Source: Rhodocyclales bacterium (GTDB taxonomy: Bacteria > Pseudomonadota > Gammaproteobacteria > Burkholderiales > Rhodocyclaceae). Taken from it: 64,000 nt of DNA. Of this stretch, positions 54,308 through 61,874 are shown one piece after another; position 1 is the first letter of the stretch; each line of letters starts with the position of its first letter. The notes below the pieces were generated by a model. The model searched no databases. It was given only the letters and a program-made list of their open reading frames with translations, and was not told where the DNA came from. Location: contig JACPUD010000057.1 in the NCBI GenBank assembly GCA_016192435.1, positions 1 to 64,000 on the forward strand, read 5' to 3'. Both the position numbers and the translations under genes were made by a program.

Positions 54308-54431
54308 TCCGCAGATCACGCAGATTACGCAGATAAAAACCGCGGCCGTTGCCCCGGGTTCGCCCGGCCGATGCTGCGACGCGACCAAGCAGCGCCCAGA
54401 TCCATCTGCGTCAATCCGCGAAATCTGCGGA
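54308..54431. repeat. Intergenic inverted repeat (miniature inverted-repeat element-like)
   Basis: A 27-base left arm (54308-54334: TCCGCAGATCACGCAGAT and on) is matched by a right arm at 54404-54431 as its imperfect reverse complement (ATCTGCGTCAATCCGCG and on). A GC-rich centre of about 70 bp lies between. Within each arm CGCAGAT recurs in tandem. Repeats of this look (TCCGCAGAT-type) are known in many environmental proteobacterial genomes; no transposase is present. Confidence 0.7.
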
Positions 54432-54533
54432 CCAAACGCTTTCCCCAGCATAAGGCGCAGACCTCCTGGGGGGGTCTGGAGCGGACGCTGAGCTTGCCTG
54501 TTCCTATCCGGAAGCAGCCGGCGACAGGCGAAA

Positions 54534-54559
54534 AAAAAGACAGGCGAACCTGTCTTTTT
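54534..54559 (-). terminator. Intrinsic terminator of the Ala/Lys-rich protein gene
   Basis: AAAAAGACAGG and CCTGTCTTTTT form an 11-bp stem around CGAA, followed on the minus strand by a run of eight T. It lies 20 bases after the stop at 54579. Confidence 0.9.
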
Positions 54560-54578
54560 CCTGCGGCAGCGCCCGCAA

Positions 54579-55007
54579 TTACTTGACGGCGGCCTTCGCA
54601 TCGGCCTTGACGGCGGCAGCCTTCACATCGGCCTTGCCTTCGGCCTTGACATCGACAGCCTTCTCGCTCTTGGCAGCCTTGGCATCGGCAGCAGCCTTGG
54701 CCTTGGCAGCCTTGGCTTCAGCCTTGGCAGCCTTGGCGTCGGCCTTGGCCTTGGCCTTTTCGGCCTTGGCATCGGCAGCAGCCTTGGCCTTGTCGGCCTT
54801 GGCGGTGGCGGCGTCTACCTTGGCGTCGGCCTTGGCATCGACCTTGGCTTCGGCTTTGACGGCCTTGGCGTCGGCCTTTTCAGCCTTGGCTTCGGCTTTG
54901 ACTACGGCCGGGGCGGCGGGCTTGGCCGGCGTGGCGGGAGCAGTAGCCTGGGCGAATACGGAGGTGGCAAACAGGCCTGCGATCAGTACGGCGAGCAACT
55001 TGTTCAT
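54579..55007 (-). CDS. Alanine/lysine-rich low-complexity exported protein
   Basis: A 142-residue protein with a signal peptide ending SVFAQA. The mature part is almost only Ala, Lys, Asp, Glu and Val in repeats such as KAEAKAEKADAKA and AKAAKAKAAADAK. This predicts a long single alpha-helix with charge periodicity, similar to TolA domain II or histone H1-like tails. It may bind DNA or nucleoid-like polyanions or stretch across the periplasm. Codon and base use is strongly repetitive (GCC and AAG). Confidence 0.8.
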   Translation of the reverse strand: MNKLLAVLIAGLFATSVFAQATAPATPAKPAAPAVVKAEAKAEKADAKAVKAEAKVDAKADAKVDAATAKADKAKAAADAKAEKAKAKADAKAAKAEAKAAKAKAAADAKAAKSEKAVDVKAEGKADVKAAAVKADAKAAVK

Positions 55008-55150
55008 GGAATTCCTTAAATGAGATGGGGTCGGCCGCAGCTTGCGACCTGGGACTTTGTCGGTCCCTAAGCGATAAACGCCGCACTATCGAATCGGTTG
55101 ACGCAGCAAGTGAAAAACCGGCTCGCGAGCCCGCACTGCCTGCGCACAGG

Positions 55151-56557
55151 CTAAAGCCAATACTGGATGAATCCGCTGAACCACTCCTTGAGGCGCAGGC
55201 CCAGGGAGCGGCGATTCCACTGCTCCAGCAGAATGGCATTCGACGCGGCCAGGTCCTGGTTGAACATGGCCTGCATCTGCTGGCCGAACTCGCGCCCGAT
55301 CACCACCGCGTTGATCTCGTCATTGTCGAGAAAGCTGCGCCAGTCGAGATTGGTCGAGCCGACACAGGACCAGACGCCGTCGATCAGGGCGGTCTTGGAA
55401 TGCAGCAGCGCGTCGCGTCGCTCGTAGATCTTGACGCCGGCATTGAGCAAGGTGGCATAGTGCGAGCGTCCCGAATGAAAAGTCGCGGCGGAATCGGTGT
55501 GGCTGGGCAGGATCAAGACCACGTCGACGCCGCGTCCGGCGGCTGCGGTCAGGGCTTTCAGCAGTTGGGGATCGGGCACGAAATAGGCGTGGGTCAGGTG
55601 CACCTGCTTTTCGGCATTGCCGATCGCGGATATCAGCGTCAGGTAGATCAGGCTGTAGGGGTCGTTCGGCGTGCTGCCAATGGCGCGCACGATGTCGCCA
55701 CCCTGCGCCGTCAGCATCGGAAAATATTCCTTCGCTGCCAGCGCCTTGCCCTTCTGCGTGGCCCAGGTTTCCATGAACAGCTTCTGTAGCTCGGCCACCA
55801 GTGGGCCTTCGATCTGGAGGTCGGTATCGCGCCAGGCCACGTTGTCCGCGGGCGTCCTGGACGCGCCTTTGGGCACCGAACCCGATGAATAGACGCTGCT
55901 GATATTGATGCCGCCGAGAAAGGCGATGCGCCCATCGACCACCAGCAGCTTGCGGTGATCGCGATGATCGATCTGCCAGCCCTTCTTCAGCGACAGCGGG
56001 TTGATCGGATTGAACTCCAGCACTTCGATGCCGCCTTGCGTCAGCCTGTCGAAGAAGGCCTTGGGCGTGCTGATGCTGCCGAAGCTGTCATGGATCAGAT
56101 TGACCTGGACGCCGCGCGCCTGCTGTTCCAGCAGCAGTTCGGAAAACTCGCGTCCGATGGCGTCGTCCTCGATGATGTAGGTCTCGATGTTGATGTGATC
56201 CTTGGCGGCACGGATGGCGGCAAACATCGCGGCGTAGGTGCTCCGGCCATCCTGCAGCAGGGTGACCTTGTTGCCCATGACCAGCGGGCTGCCGCCGATC
56301 GCCTGTTCCAGCGCGATCTGCTTGTCCAGGATGTCGAGATCGCCCGACTTGCGCTTGAGTTCCGCCAGCACCGCGGCGCTGCGCTTGGCCGAGATCGGCC
56401 CGCGCGCATTCTCGAAGCGCGCGGTCTGCCCGGCGTGGCGCGCGATGAGCTCATCGGTGTCGGGCAGCGTGGCGCAGGCCGCGATGGCAAACAGGCAGGA
56501 CATCCCGGCCGCGACGCGCTTGAGCGCACGCACCAGCACCGACCAAGCATTCGTCAT
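55151..56557 (-). CDS. Phospholipase D-family (cardiolipin-synthase-like) lipoprotein
   Basis: A 468-residue protein with a lipoprotein signal (SCLFAIAAC) and two HKD motifs: DHRDHRKLLVVDGRIAFLGG and DALLHSKTALIDGVWSCVGS. The first has H-x-K-x4-D (HRKLLVVD), the second HSKTALID, so the catalytic pair is complete. GGxN/S follow-ups (GGINISS, GSTNLDW) fit the cardiolipin synthase/PLD family. It probably makes or remodels membrane phospholipids. The start at ATG 56557 lies near AGGA. Confidence 0.88.
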   Translation of the reverse strand: MTNAWSVLVRALKRVAAGMSCLFAIAACATLPDTDELIARHAGQTARFENARGPISAKRSAAVLAELKRKSGDLDILDKQIALEQAIGGSPLVMGNKVTLLQDGRSTYAAMFAAIRAAKDHINIETYIIEDDAIGREFSELLLEQQARGVQVNLIHDSFGSISTPKAFFDRLTQGGIEVLEFNPINPLSLKKGWQIDHRDHRKLLVVDGRIAFLGGINISSVYSSGSVPKGASRTPADNVAWRDTDLQIEGPLVAELQKLFMETWATQKGKALAAKEYFPMLTAQGGDIVRAIGSTPNDPYSLIYLTLISAIGNAEKQVHLTHAYFVPDPQLLKALTAAAGRGVDVVLILPSHTDSAATFHSGRSHYATLLNAGVKIYERRDALLHSKTALIDGVWSCVGSTNLDWRSFLDNDEINAVVIGREFGQQMQAMFNQDLAASNAILLEQWNRRSLGLRLKEWFSGFIQYWL

Positions 56558-56670
56558 GCAATCCTCCGTTGGTAGCTCGCCACCGCAGCAGTCACGCGCG
56601 AACCGCGCCAATGCATGCGCTGCCGCGCGGAATGCCCTGCGCCGCAGATATCGTGGTCGCGCTGCAGAAC

Positions 56671-56862
56671 CTACTTCTTGCCGCCCTTGGCCGCGTCCTG
56701 GATGTTCTCGCCGGCCTTTTCGATCGACTTGCCGACATCCGACACAACCTTGTCGGCTTCCTTGCCGGCGCGCTCGGCCGGTCCTTCCTTTTCGCACGCG
56801 GCGAGTACGAACGCCATCGCGCCCGCGACCAGAACCGCACTGATAATCTTGCCGAATTTCAT
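56671..56862 (-). CDS. Small lipoprotein with amphipathic helix
   Basis: A 63-residue lipoprotein with signal LVAGAMAFVLAAC (Cys23) and a helical, Lys/Glu/Ala-rich mature part (AERAGKEADKVVSDVGKSIE) that resembles the repeat region of the BON lipoprotein at 43093. AGGAG precedes the ATG at nine bases. It is probably a structural envelope component; function unknown. Confidence 0.8.
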   Translation of the reverse strand: MKFGKIISAVLVAGAMAFVLAACEKEGPAERAGKEADKVVSDVGKSIEKAGENIQDAAKGGKK

Positions 56863-56983
56863 GAATTCTGACTCCTGGTGATTCGTCCGAAAACAAGCGC
56901 GAGCTTGCGGTCGCACTGGCTTTCGATCTGAAATGCGGATGCGCCAGGCCGCTTGCGAAACCGGCCGGGCCGCACGGACAGGC

Positions 56984-57199
56984 TTACTTGCCGACTTCGT
57001 GACCGATGACGCCGCCGACCGCAGCACCGCCGACCGTGCCGATTGCGCTGCCGCCCGTTAGAACGGAACCGCCGATCGCACCGACGCCAGCGCCGATCGC
57101 CGTACTCTTTTCCTGGGCCGACATGCCGGCACAACCAACCAGACCGACCAGCATGGCCGCGGCAACTGCACTCATTGTGATGCTCTTGATCGTTTTCAT
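56984..57199 (-). CDS. Glycine-zipper lipoprotein (OsmB/SlyB-like)
   Basis: A 71-residue lipoprotein with signal AAAMLVGLVGC (Cys23) and a glycine-zipper hairpin (AIGAGVGAIGGSVLTGGSAI, TVGGAAVGGVIGHEVGK). This is the two-transmembrane glycine-zipper fold of osmotically induced lipoproteins such as OsmB. Such proteins multimerise in the outer membrane. It starts after a strong AGGAGG. Confidence 0.87.
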   Translation of the reverse strand: MKTIKSITMSAVAAAMLVGLVGCAGMSAQEKSTAIGAGVGAIGGSVLTGGSAIGTVGGAAVGGVIGHEVGK

Positions 57200-57255
57200 G
57201 GGATTACCTCCTTGTGAAACAGTGGGCTTGCATGGGTGTTTCTATCGACGTCGAC

Positions 57256-57834
57256 TCAGGTCTTGCCGAAGTTCTTCCTGGCTTGTGCCAGGCAATGATC
57301 CTTTGCCTCGCTGGCATAGGCATCGCACTTTTCCTTGGCGACACCGTATTGCGCATCATTGGCGGTTGCTGCGGCAGCCGCGCGCGCCTTCGCTGCCTTG
57401 CCGCGGGCTTCCGCGTTGGCGTCCGAGACCTTCATCTGCGCCTTGGCATCGGCCTTGGCGGTGGTCTGCACGGCCTTGGCTTCCTTGACACAAACATCCT
57501 TGGCCGTGCCGCCCTTGTCGTCGCAGCGTTCCTTGGCTATCGAATAGGCGGCCTCGGCCGCGACCACGCCTGCCTTGTAGCGGCTGCCTGCGGATGGCTT
57601 GTAGCTGGCCTCGAGGTCGGCCTTGGTGATCTTCTCGCGGCCCCTGGCTTCGGCGACGCAGATATCCCGGGCGTTGCCGGAAAAGGAATTGCAGGCGGCC
57701 TTCTCGGCCTTGTACTGGCCTTCGATCTGCTTCTTGCCGGCCTTGTAGTCGTCCTTTGCCATGCTCTGCGCCATGGCGCCGGCACTGAAGGCCAGGCCGA
57801 CTGCGAGCGCCAGCACGCTGCTGTACTTGTTCAT
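57256..57834 (-). CDS. Exported protein with three paired-cysteine repeats
   Basis: The 192-residue protein has a signal peptide ending SAGAMAQ and three related modules with a pair of cysteines spaced 9-10 residues apart: ACNSFSGNARDICVAEAR, CDDKGGTAKDVCVKEAK and CDAYASEAKDHCLAQAR. An Ala/Lys-rich spacer separates the last two. The cysteine pairs probably form disulfides in the periplasm. No named family comes to mind. It follows the OmpA-like gene after a strong hairpin. Confidence 0.75.
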   Translation of the reverse strand: MNKYSSVLALAVGLAFSAGAMAQSMAKDDYKAGKKQIEGQYKAEKAACNSFSGNARDICVAEARGREKITKADLEASYKPSAGSRYKAGVVAAEAAYSIAKERCDDKGGTAKDVCVKEAKAVQTTAKADAKAQMKVSDANAEARGKAAKARAAAAATANDAQYGVAKEKCDAYASEAKDHCLAQARKNFGKT

Positions 57835-57863
57835 TTCGCTTCCTTCGTGGGATAAGACCGGAA

Positions 57864-57894
57864 AGCGGTTGCGGCAGCTCCTGCCGCAACCGCT
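57864..57894 (-). terminator. Strong hairpin between the OmpA-like gene and the cysteine-repeat gene
   Basis: AGCGGTTGCGGCAG and CTGCCGCAACCGCT form a 14-bp perfect stem with a CTC loop. No T-run follows on either strand, so it may be an mRNA-stabilising or processing hairpin and not a true terminator. Confidence 0.5.
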
Positions 57895-57905
57895 CCGAAT
57901 GGTGG

Positions 57906-58592
57906 CTACTTGCGGGTGCCGATCACTTCGATTTCAACGCGGCGATCGGGTTGCAGGCAGGCGATCACCTTGGCGCTCTTGGGGCCCTTGCATTCATCGG
58001 CCTTGGTCACCGGCTGCATTTCGCCCTTGCCTTCGGTGTAGATGCGGTTGTCGGCGATGCCCTTGCCCATCAGATAGGTCTTCACCGCCATGGCGCGTCG
58101 CTCGGACAGGTTCTGGTTGTATTTGTCGGAGCCGAAGCGGTCGGCGTGGCCGACGGCGGTGATCACTTCCGGATTGATGTCGCGGGTCTTGTTGTAGAAG
58201 TCGTCCAGTGCGTCGCGTCCGGCCGGACGCAGCACCGCCTTGTCGAAGTCGAACAGCGCATCGGCATTCAGCTTGACGCGGTCGGCGGCCGGCTTCGGCG
58301 CCGGCGGCGGGGCCACCGCGGCGAGCTTTTGCGGCGCCGGCGCGGGAGCCGCGGCGACGGGCTTCTTCACCAGGTCGGGATCGCATTCCTCGATCGCCAG
58401 CGCCGGCGTCCAGTAGCCGGTGTGCCAGCACAGACCGTAGCCGCTCTTGACCACCTCGCCGCGCGTGTCGACCAGATAGCCTTCCTTGGTCGGATTGTTG
58501 CTTTGCGCACTTGCCGCGCCCGCCGTCAGGCCCAGGGCCAGGACGCAGGATATGGCCACCGCCATCTGTTTTTTGTTCAATGCATAGGTCAT
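57906..58592 (-). CDS. OmpA-family outer-membrane protein
   Basis: A 228-residue exported protein: signal peptide ending AASAQSN, then a short region with CWHTGYWTPALAIEEC (two cysteines), a Pro/Ala linker and a C-terminal OmpA domain that binds peptidoglycan. That domain has FDFDKAVLRPAGRDALDDF, ITAVGHADRFGSDKYNQNLS and PDRRVEIEVIGTRK. It lacks the eight-stranded barrel of true OmpA, so it is of the short OmpA/Pal-like class. The palindrome at 58795 with its -10 would give a leader of about 170 nt. Confidence 0.9.
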   Translation of the reverse strand: MTYALNKKQMAVAISCVLALGLTAGAASAQSNNPTKEGYLVDTRGEVVKSGYGLCWHTGYWTPALAIEECDPDLVKKPVAAAPAPAPQKLAAVAPPPAPKPAADRVKLNADALFDFDKAVLRPAGRDALDDFYNKTRDINPEVITAVGHADRFGSDKYNQNLSERRAMAVKTYLMGKGIADNRIYTEGKGEMQPVTKADECKGPKSAKVIACLQPDRRVEIEVIGTRK

Positions 58593-58767
58593 GATGATTT
58601 CCGATCCATAAATGTTGCGTCAGTTTCCGCCTGGTGCTGCCTTGATTCTTCCGACCGTCCGCAAAGCGGAGAAATGCCGACAGTCGCTGCTGATTCTTCT
58701 CAACCGGTCCGCTGACACGCGATGTTCAAGTCATCGTGCGAACTGCCATGTACCGATCAATGCGCCC

Positions 58768-58810
58768 ATCATCTGCCGCTTGCCGCACCCGGTCTGTACG
58801 TTGTCGCACA
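58768..58810 (-). promoter_or_regulatory. Crp/Fnr-like palindrome with -10, upstream of OmpA-like gene
   Basis: On the minus strand TGTGCGACAACGTACA (58795-58810) is a full consensus match. It is centred 29.5 bp before GATGAT (58768-58773). The 420-bp gap 58593-59012 otherwise holds only repeat copy 10. Confidence 0.6.
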
Positions 58811-58851
58811 CAGCGTGCAATTCGTCCGCAAGCTGCTGCGTGAAGGGGTCG

Positions 58852-58875
58852 CACCGTAGCGCCAGCGCCAACTAT
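58852..58875 (-). repeat. Dispersed 24-bp repeat, copy 10 (intergenic)
   Basis: On the minus strand ATAGTTGGCGCTGGC, GCT, ACGGTG: one mismatch. It is 42 bp from the palindrome at 58795. Confidence 0.75.
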
Positions 58876-59012
58876 CGCTCGATGCCGCCCGCATAGTCGG
58901 CGCGGGGCGTCGGGCATGGGGGCGTACCGCAGGGCCGCCTTCAGTCCGCCATCCACCCCTGGCCGGCTGCAGCCGGCACTGCCGAGGCTTGGCCGGCCTC
59001 TGCGGCAAGGCG

Positions 59013-59162
59013 TCAGAGCAGCTTGCGCCCGCTGATGATTCTGAGCAGCACCACGACGACGGCAATCACGATCAGGATATGGATGAAGCCCCCCAGCGTG
59101 TAGGAGGTGACCAGGCCGAGCAGCCACAGGATGATGAGTACGACGGCGATTGTGTATAGCAT
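59013..59162 (-). CDS. Lmo0937-family small membrane protein
   Basis: A 49-residue protein with two hydrophobic helices (MLYTIAVVLIILWLLGLVTS and GGFIHILIVIAVVVVLLRII) and a basic tail, the pattern of lmo0937/YtxH-like membrane proteins that are strongly stress-induced in many bacteria. AGAGG lies six bases before the ATG. It follows the glycine-zipper protein gene at 59238 by 75 bp. Confidence 0.85.
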   Translation of the reverse strand: MLYTIAVVLIILWLLGLVTSYTLGGFIHILIVIAVVVVLLRIISGRKLL

Positions 59163-59237
59163 TTGGAGCCTCTTTTCTGGACAGTTCAGGTGCAGGACTG
59201 CCGGCGACTGCTTGAGCAAGTGGCCGCCGGCATGCGC

Positions 59238-60323
59238 TTACTGGAGGACGGTCAGCGTGCTGCCGTCGACCTTGACCTTGGCGCCGACCGCGAAGGGCGG
59301 TTGTGCGGCGTAGGTGAGGGTCTGGGTGCCGCCGTTCTCGAGCCGCACCACCACTTCGTAGTGCTTGGTGGTCTTGACCCGCTTTTCGATTTCGTTGCCG
59401 ACGTAGGCGCCGCCTACACCGCCGGCCACCTGGGCCACCGTGGTGGTGCTGCCGTCGCCGATCTGGCTGCCGATCACGATGCCGGCCAAACCGCCGGCGA
59501 TCTTGCCGAGATAGCTGCCTTCGCCCTTGACCTCGACCAGGTTGATCGCCTCGATCACGCCGCAATCGACGCAGCGCGCGACCTGCCGGGCGCGCGGCGC
59601 CTGGCTGCTCGCAGCCACAAGCGACTGGCCCAGCACGGCGCTGGTTTCCCGCTCGCCGACGCGCAGATGTGCGGTCACCACCGAATTGGCCGCGATGCGG
59701 TCGCGGCGCTTGATGATGTGGGTGCCTTCGTATACGCCGTTGCGGATTTCGTTGAGCAGGATCTTGCCCTTGACGCCGACTATTGTCGCGCTGGCAACCC
59801 CGCCCGGAGTGCCGGACAGAATCAGGTTCAGGTCTTCGCCCGGAACCAGGCTGGGCGGAGGATTGCCCACGTCGAAGCGATCGATCTTCGGCCCGCTGGC
59901 GTAGCGTTGCCCGGCGCCGGCCCGCCTGGCATAGGCGCGGCCGATCAGCGGCTCGTCGAGGATGGCGCTGGCGACCTGGTTGCCCACCCGCAGATTGGCG
60001 GTGGCCTTGCTCGTGGCCGTGATCTTGTCGCGCTGGCGAATGGTGTAGCTGCCTTCGTAGACGCCGGCTTCGGTTTCCACCAGCACCAGGCCGGCCGTTG
60101 CGCCGCCGATGCGTACCGCCGCGGTGCCGCCGGGGCTGCCGTAGAGGGTGAAGTCCAGTTCCCTGCCGGCGACCGCCTGCCGTACCGGCCGGACGTCGAA
60201 ACCATCGATCCGGGTGGCTTCGGCGCGCGACGCCGCATGCTGGGCCTGGGCTTGACTGGCGACGAAGGGCAGCGGCAGCAATGCGGCCAGGGCGAACAAT
60301 CCGAGAACAATTCTTTTGTACAT
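59238..60323 (-). CDS. Exported protein: two tandem beta domains plus glycine zipper
   Basis: The 361-residue protein has a signal peptide ending ASQAQAQH and two copies of an approximately 95-residue domain. Each copy has an F-D-V start, GxPGG, GVYEGSYTIRQRDKI and RVGNQVASAIL (residues about 38-130 and 146-240). A SlyB-like region with CVDCGVIEAINLVEV and the glycine zipper YLGKIAGGLAGIVIG follows. The beta domains look Ig-like. It may anchor in the outer membrane through the zipper. It lies nine bases after the CsbD-like gene. Confidence 0.8.
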   Translation of the reverse strand: MYKRIVLGLFALAALLPLPFVASQAQAQHAASRAEATRIDGFDVRPVRQAVAGRELDFTLYGSPGGTAAVRIGGATAGLVLVETEAGVYEGSYTIRQRDKITATSKATANLRVGNQVASAILDEPLIGRAYARRAGAGQRYASGPKIDRFDVGNPPPSLVPGEDLNLILSGTPGGVASATIVGVKGKILLNEIRNGVYEGTHIIKRRDRIAANSVVTAHLRVGERETSAVLGQSLVAASSQAPRARQVARCVDCGVIEAINLVEVKGEGSYLGKIAGGLAGIVIGSQIGDGSTTTVAQVAGGVGGAYVGNEIEKRVKTTKHYEVVVRLENGGTQTLTYAAQPPFAVGAKVKVDGSTLTVLQ

Positions 60324-60332
60324 TTTTGACTC

Positions 60333-60545
60333 CTAGAAATACCAGTTACGGTGTTGGTCGTGAAAATCCTTCAACTGGCGGTCGGCCTGTTCGCGCTCGA
60401 TGCCATTGTCCTGCTGCGCCTTGCCGCTGAGCTGCTGGCGCCTGCCGAGCGCTTCCTGCCGTGTATCCCCGGTCCATCCGCCCCAGGTCTGCTTCACTTT
60501 TCCAGCCAGTTGCAGGCAGATGCCGACAAATTGTTCCTTGTTCAT
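60333..60545 (-). CDS. CsbD-family stress protein (second copy)
   Basis: A 70-residue charged protein (MNKEQFVGICLQLAGKVKQT, then TRQEALGRRQQLSGKAQQ) that matches the CsbD pattern with the central GKAQ stretch. The C-terminus DFHDQHRNWYF is unusual. It is the first gene of the unit with the glycine-zipper and Lmo0937-like genes. The palindrome at 60662 lies 117 bp upstream on this strand. Confidence 0.85.
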   Translation of the reverse strand: MNKEQFVGICLQLAGKVKQTWGGWTGDTRQEALGRRQQLSGKAQQDNGIEREQADRQLKDFHDQHRNWYF

Positions 60546-60634
60546 TTCAGGCTCCATGATGGAAGCAGCGGTGCAAGTAGCGGCGATCAGCGCGGTGGCG
60601 ACGACGCCATGACAAGCGGCACTCGCATGGACTC

Positions 60635-60677
60635 ATCTTCGGCCTTGCCAGCGGCTCCTTCTGTGCGCCAGCGCACG
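60635..60677. promoter_or_regulatory. Crp/Fnr-like palindrome in the CsbD/Gly-rich divergent region
   Basis: TGTGCGCCAGCGCACG (60662-60677) matches the consensus but for the last base. On the minus strand a weak GAAGAT (60635-60640) sits at 29.5 bp, suiting the CsbD-like gene. The 311-bp gap 60546-60856 holds this site and the one at 60710. Confidence 0.5.
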
Positions 60678-60709
60678 ATCAAGCTCGGGCCGGAGCAAAT
60701 GCGCCCTTG

Positions 60710-60752
60710 TGTACGACAGCGCACGGAATGCCTTGCGCCGCCGCCCTACGAT
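60710..60752 (+). promoter_or_regulatory. Crp/Fnr-like palindrome with -10, upstream of Gly-rich lipoprotein gene
   Basis: TGTACGACAGCGCACG (60710-60725) is centred 29.5 bp before TACGAT (60747-60752). The expected leader is about 98 nt to the ATG at 60857 and contains AAAGGAG. Confidence 0.65.
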
Positions 60753-60856
60753 GACATGGGAGTAATGATTCGACAGGATACGCACGGCGCCGTAACGGCC
60801 GGGCAACGCGACCCGGCCGATCCCGGACCGAAGCGCAAACGAAAAGGAGAATTGCA

Positions 60857-61828
60857 ATGACCATCAACAAGCTTGCTCTATCACTGCTGCTGGGCGCCGG
60901 CCTTGGCGCCGGCTGCACCACGGTGCCGCCTTCAGCCCATCTCGCGACATCCGACTTGCCGAATTGCTTCGATACCAATTACGACAAGGAACGCGGCATT
61001 TTCACGATGAGGAACGAGGTCGCCGGCGCCGTCAATCAGCAGTGCCTGCTGATCGTACACGCCAGCAATGACGCTGCGTCCGCGTCGCAACTCGTCGCCG
61101 GCCGATACACGGCATACCTTGCCAACGGCGGCGGCGGCGGGGCCGGCGGCACCCTCCAGGGCCGCCCCCGCATCGATGGCGGCAAGGTTGGCGGCGGTGG
61201 TGGCGGCGGCGGCGCCGGCGCCATGGAAACCCAGACGCCGGTGGTTTTGAGTCCGGGAACCTACAAGCTCACCCTGGGCGCCGGCGGACCCGGGGGCACG
61301 GCCTGCATGCCGGGCGCCGGTTTCGGCGGCGGCCCCGGATGGGTGGGCAGTCCCAGCAACATGATTCGGGTGGCGAGCGGCGAACTCGTCATGGGCACGG
61401 CAGGGGCCGACAGCTACAAGCGTCTCAGCCGCTCCCAAAACGAAAAATCCGCCGGCAAGATGGATGGGCATGGCGGATCGGGTGTCGGCCAGACCAGCGG
61501 CGGCGACGCGGCGGTTGCGGCAACCGGGAAGACCGCCATGGTGGCGGCCGAGCCGGGTGACGCCAAACTCGCCTCGGGCCGCACGGGTGCGGCCGGTGCG
61601 GCAGGTTCCGTCAGCGCCGGCGACAAACTCTCGGGCGCCGGCGGCGGCGGCGGCGCCACCGCGGTCGGCTCCGGCGGCGGCGGCGGCGGCGAAAGCCCCA
61701 ACCAGCGCGAATTGCCGCCACAGCGCGGCACGCTCGGCGGCGGCGGCGGCGGCGGCGAAGGCAGTCGCACCGAATGCGATCCCGGCGCCCGCGGCGGCCA
61801 CGGCTACATCGCGCTACGCCGGATCTGA
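60857..61828 (+). CDS. Glycine-rich low-complexity lipoprotein
   Basis: A 323-residue lipoprotein: signal LLLGAGLGAGC (Cys20), a short folded-looking N-terminal part with CFDTNYDKERGIF and QCLLIVHASNDA, and then long Gly runs. These include several blocks of 6-8 Gly, with Ala, Ser and Asp. Cysteines are few. The sequence resembles glycine-rich cell-surface or adhesive proteins. A strong AAAGGAG precedes the ATG. The function is unknown. Confidence 0.75.
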   Translation: MTINKLALSLLLGAGLGAGCTTVPPSAHLATSDLPNCFDTNYDKERGIFTMRNEVAGAVNQQCLLIVHASNDAASASQLVAGRYTAYLANGGGGGAGGTLQGRPRIDGGKVGGGGGGGGAGAMETQTPVVLSPGTYKLTLGAGGPGGTACMPGAGFGGGPGWVGSPSNMIRVASGELVMGTAGADSYKRLSRSQNEKSAGKMDGHGGSGVGQTSGGDAAVAATGKTAMVAAEPGDAKLASGRTGAAGAAGSVSAGDKLSGAGGGGGATAVGSGGGGGGESPNQRELPPQRGTLGGGGGGGEGSRTECDPGARGGHGYIALRRI

Positions 61829-61833
61829 CGGCT

Positions 61834-61868
61834 CCGCCGTGGCGCGGACTTCAGTCCGCCCCACGGCG
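61834..61868. terminator. Hairpin between convergent Gly-rich and histidine-kinase genes
   Basis: CCGCCGTGG pairs with CCACGGCGG, enclosing GGACTTCAGTCC, a second stem. It lies in the 46-bp gap between two gene ends and could stop transcription from both sides, though no T-run is present. Confidence 0.45.
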
Positions 61869-61874
61869 GCTGGC

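Noticed and set aside
56605-56640. Palindrome-like ATGCATGCGCTGCCGCGCG upstream of the phospholipase-D gene
   Set aside because: Four mismatches to the TGTRCG-N4-CGCACA motif and no -10 at the fixed distance, although the bases after it resemble those after the site at 60710.
57864-57894. Treating the 14-bp hairpin as a definite terminator
   Set aside because: No T-run on either strand, so only a hairpin of uncertain role is claimed.
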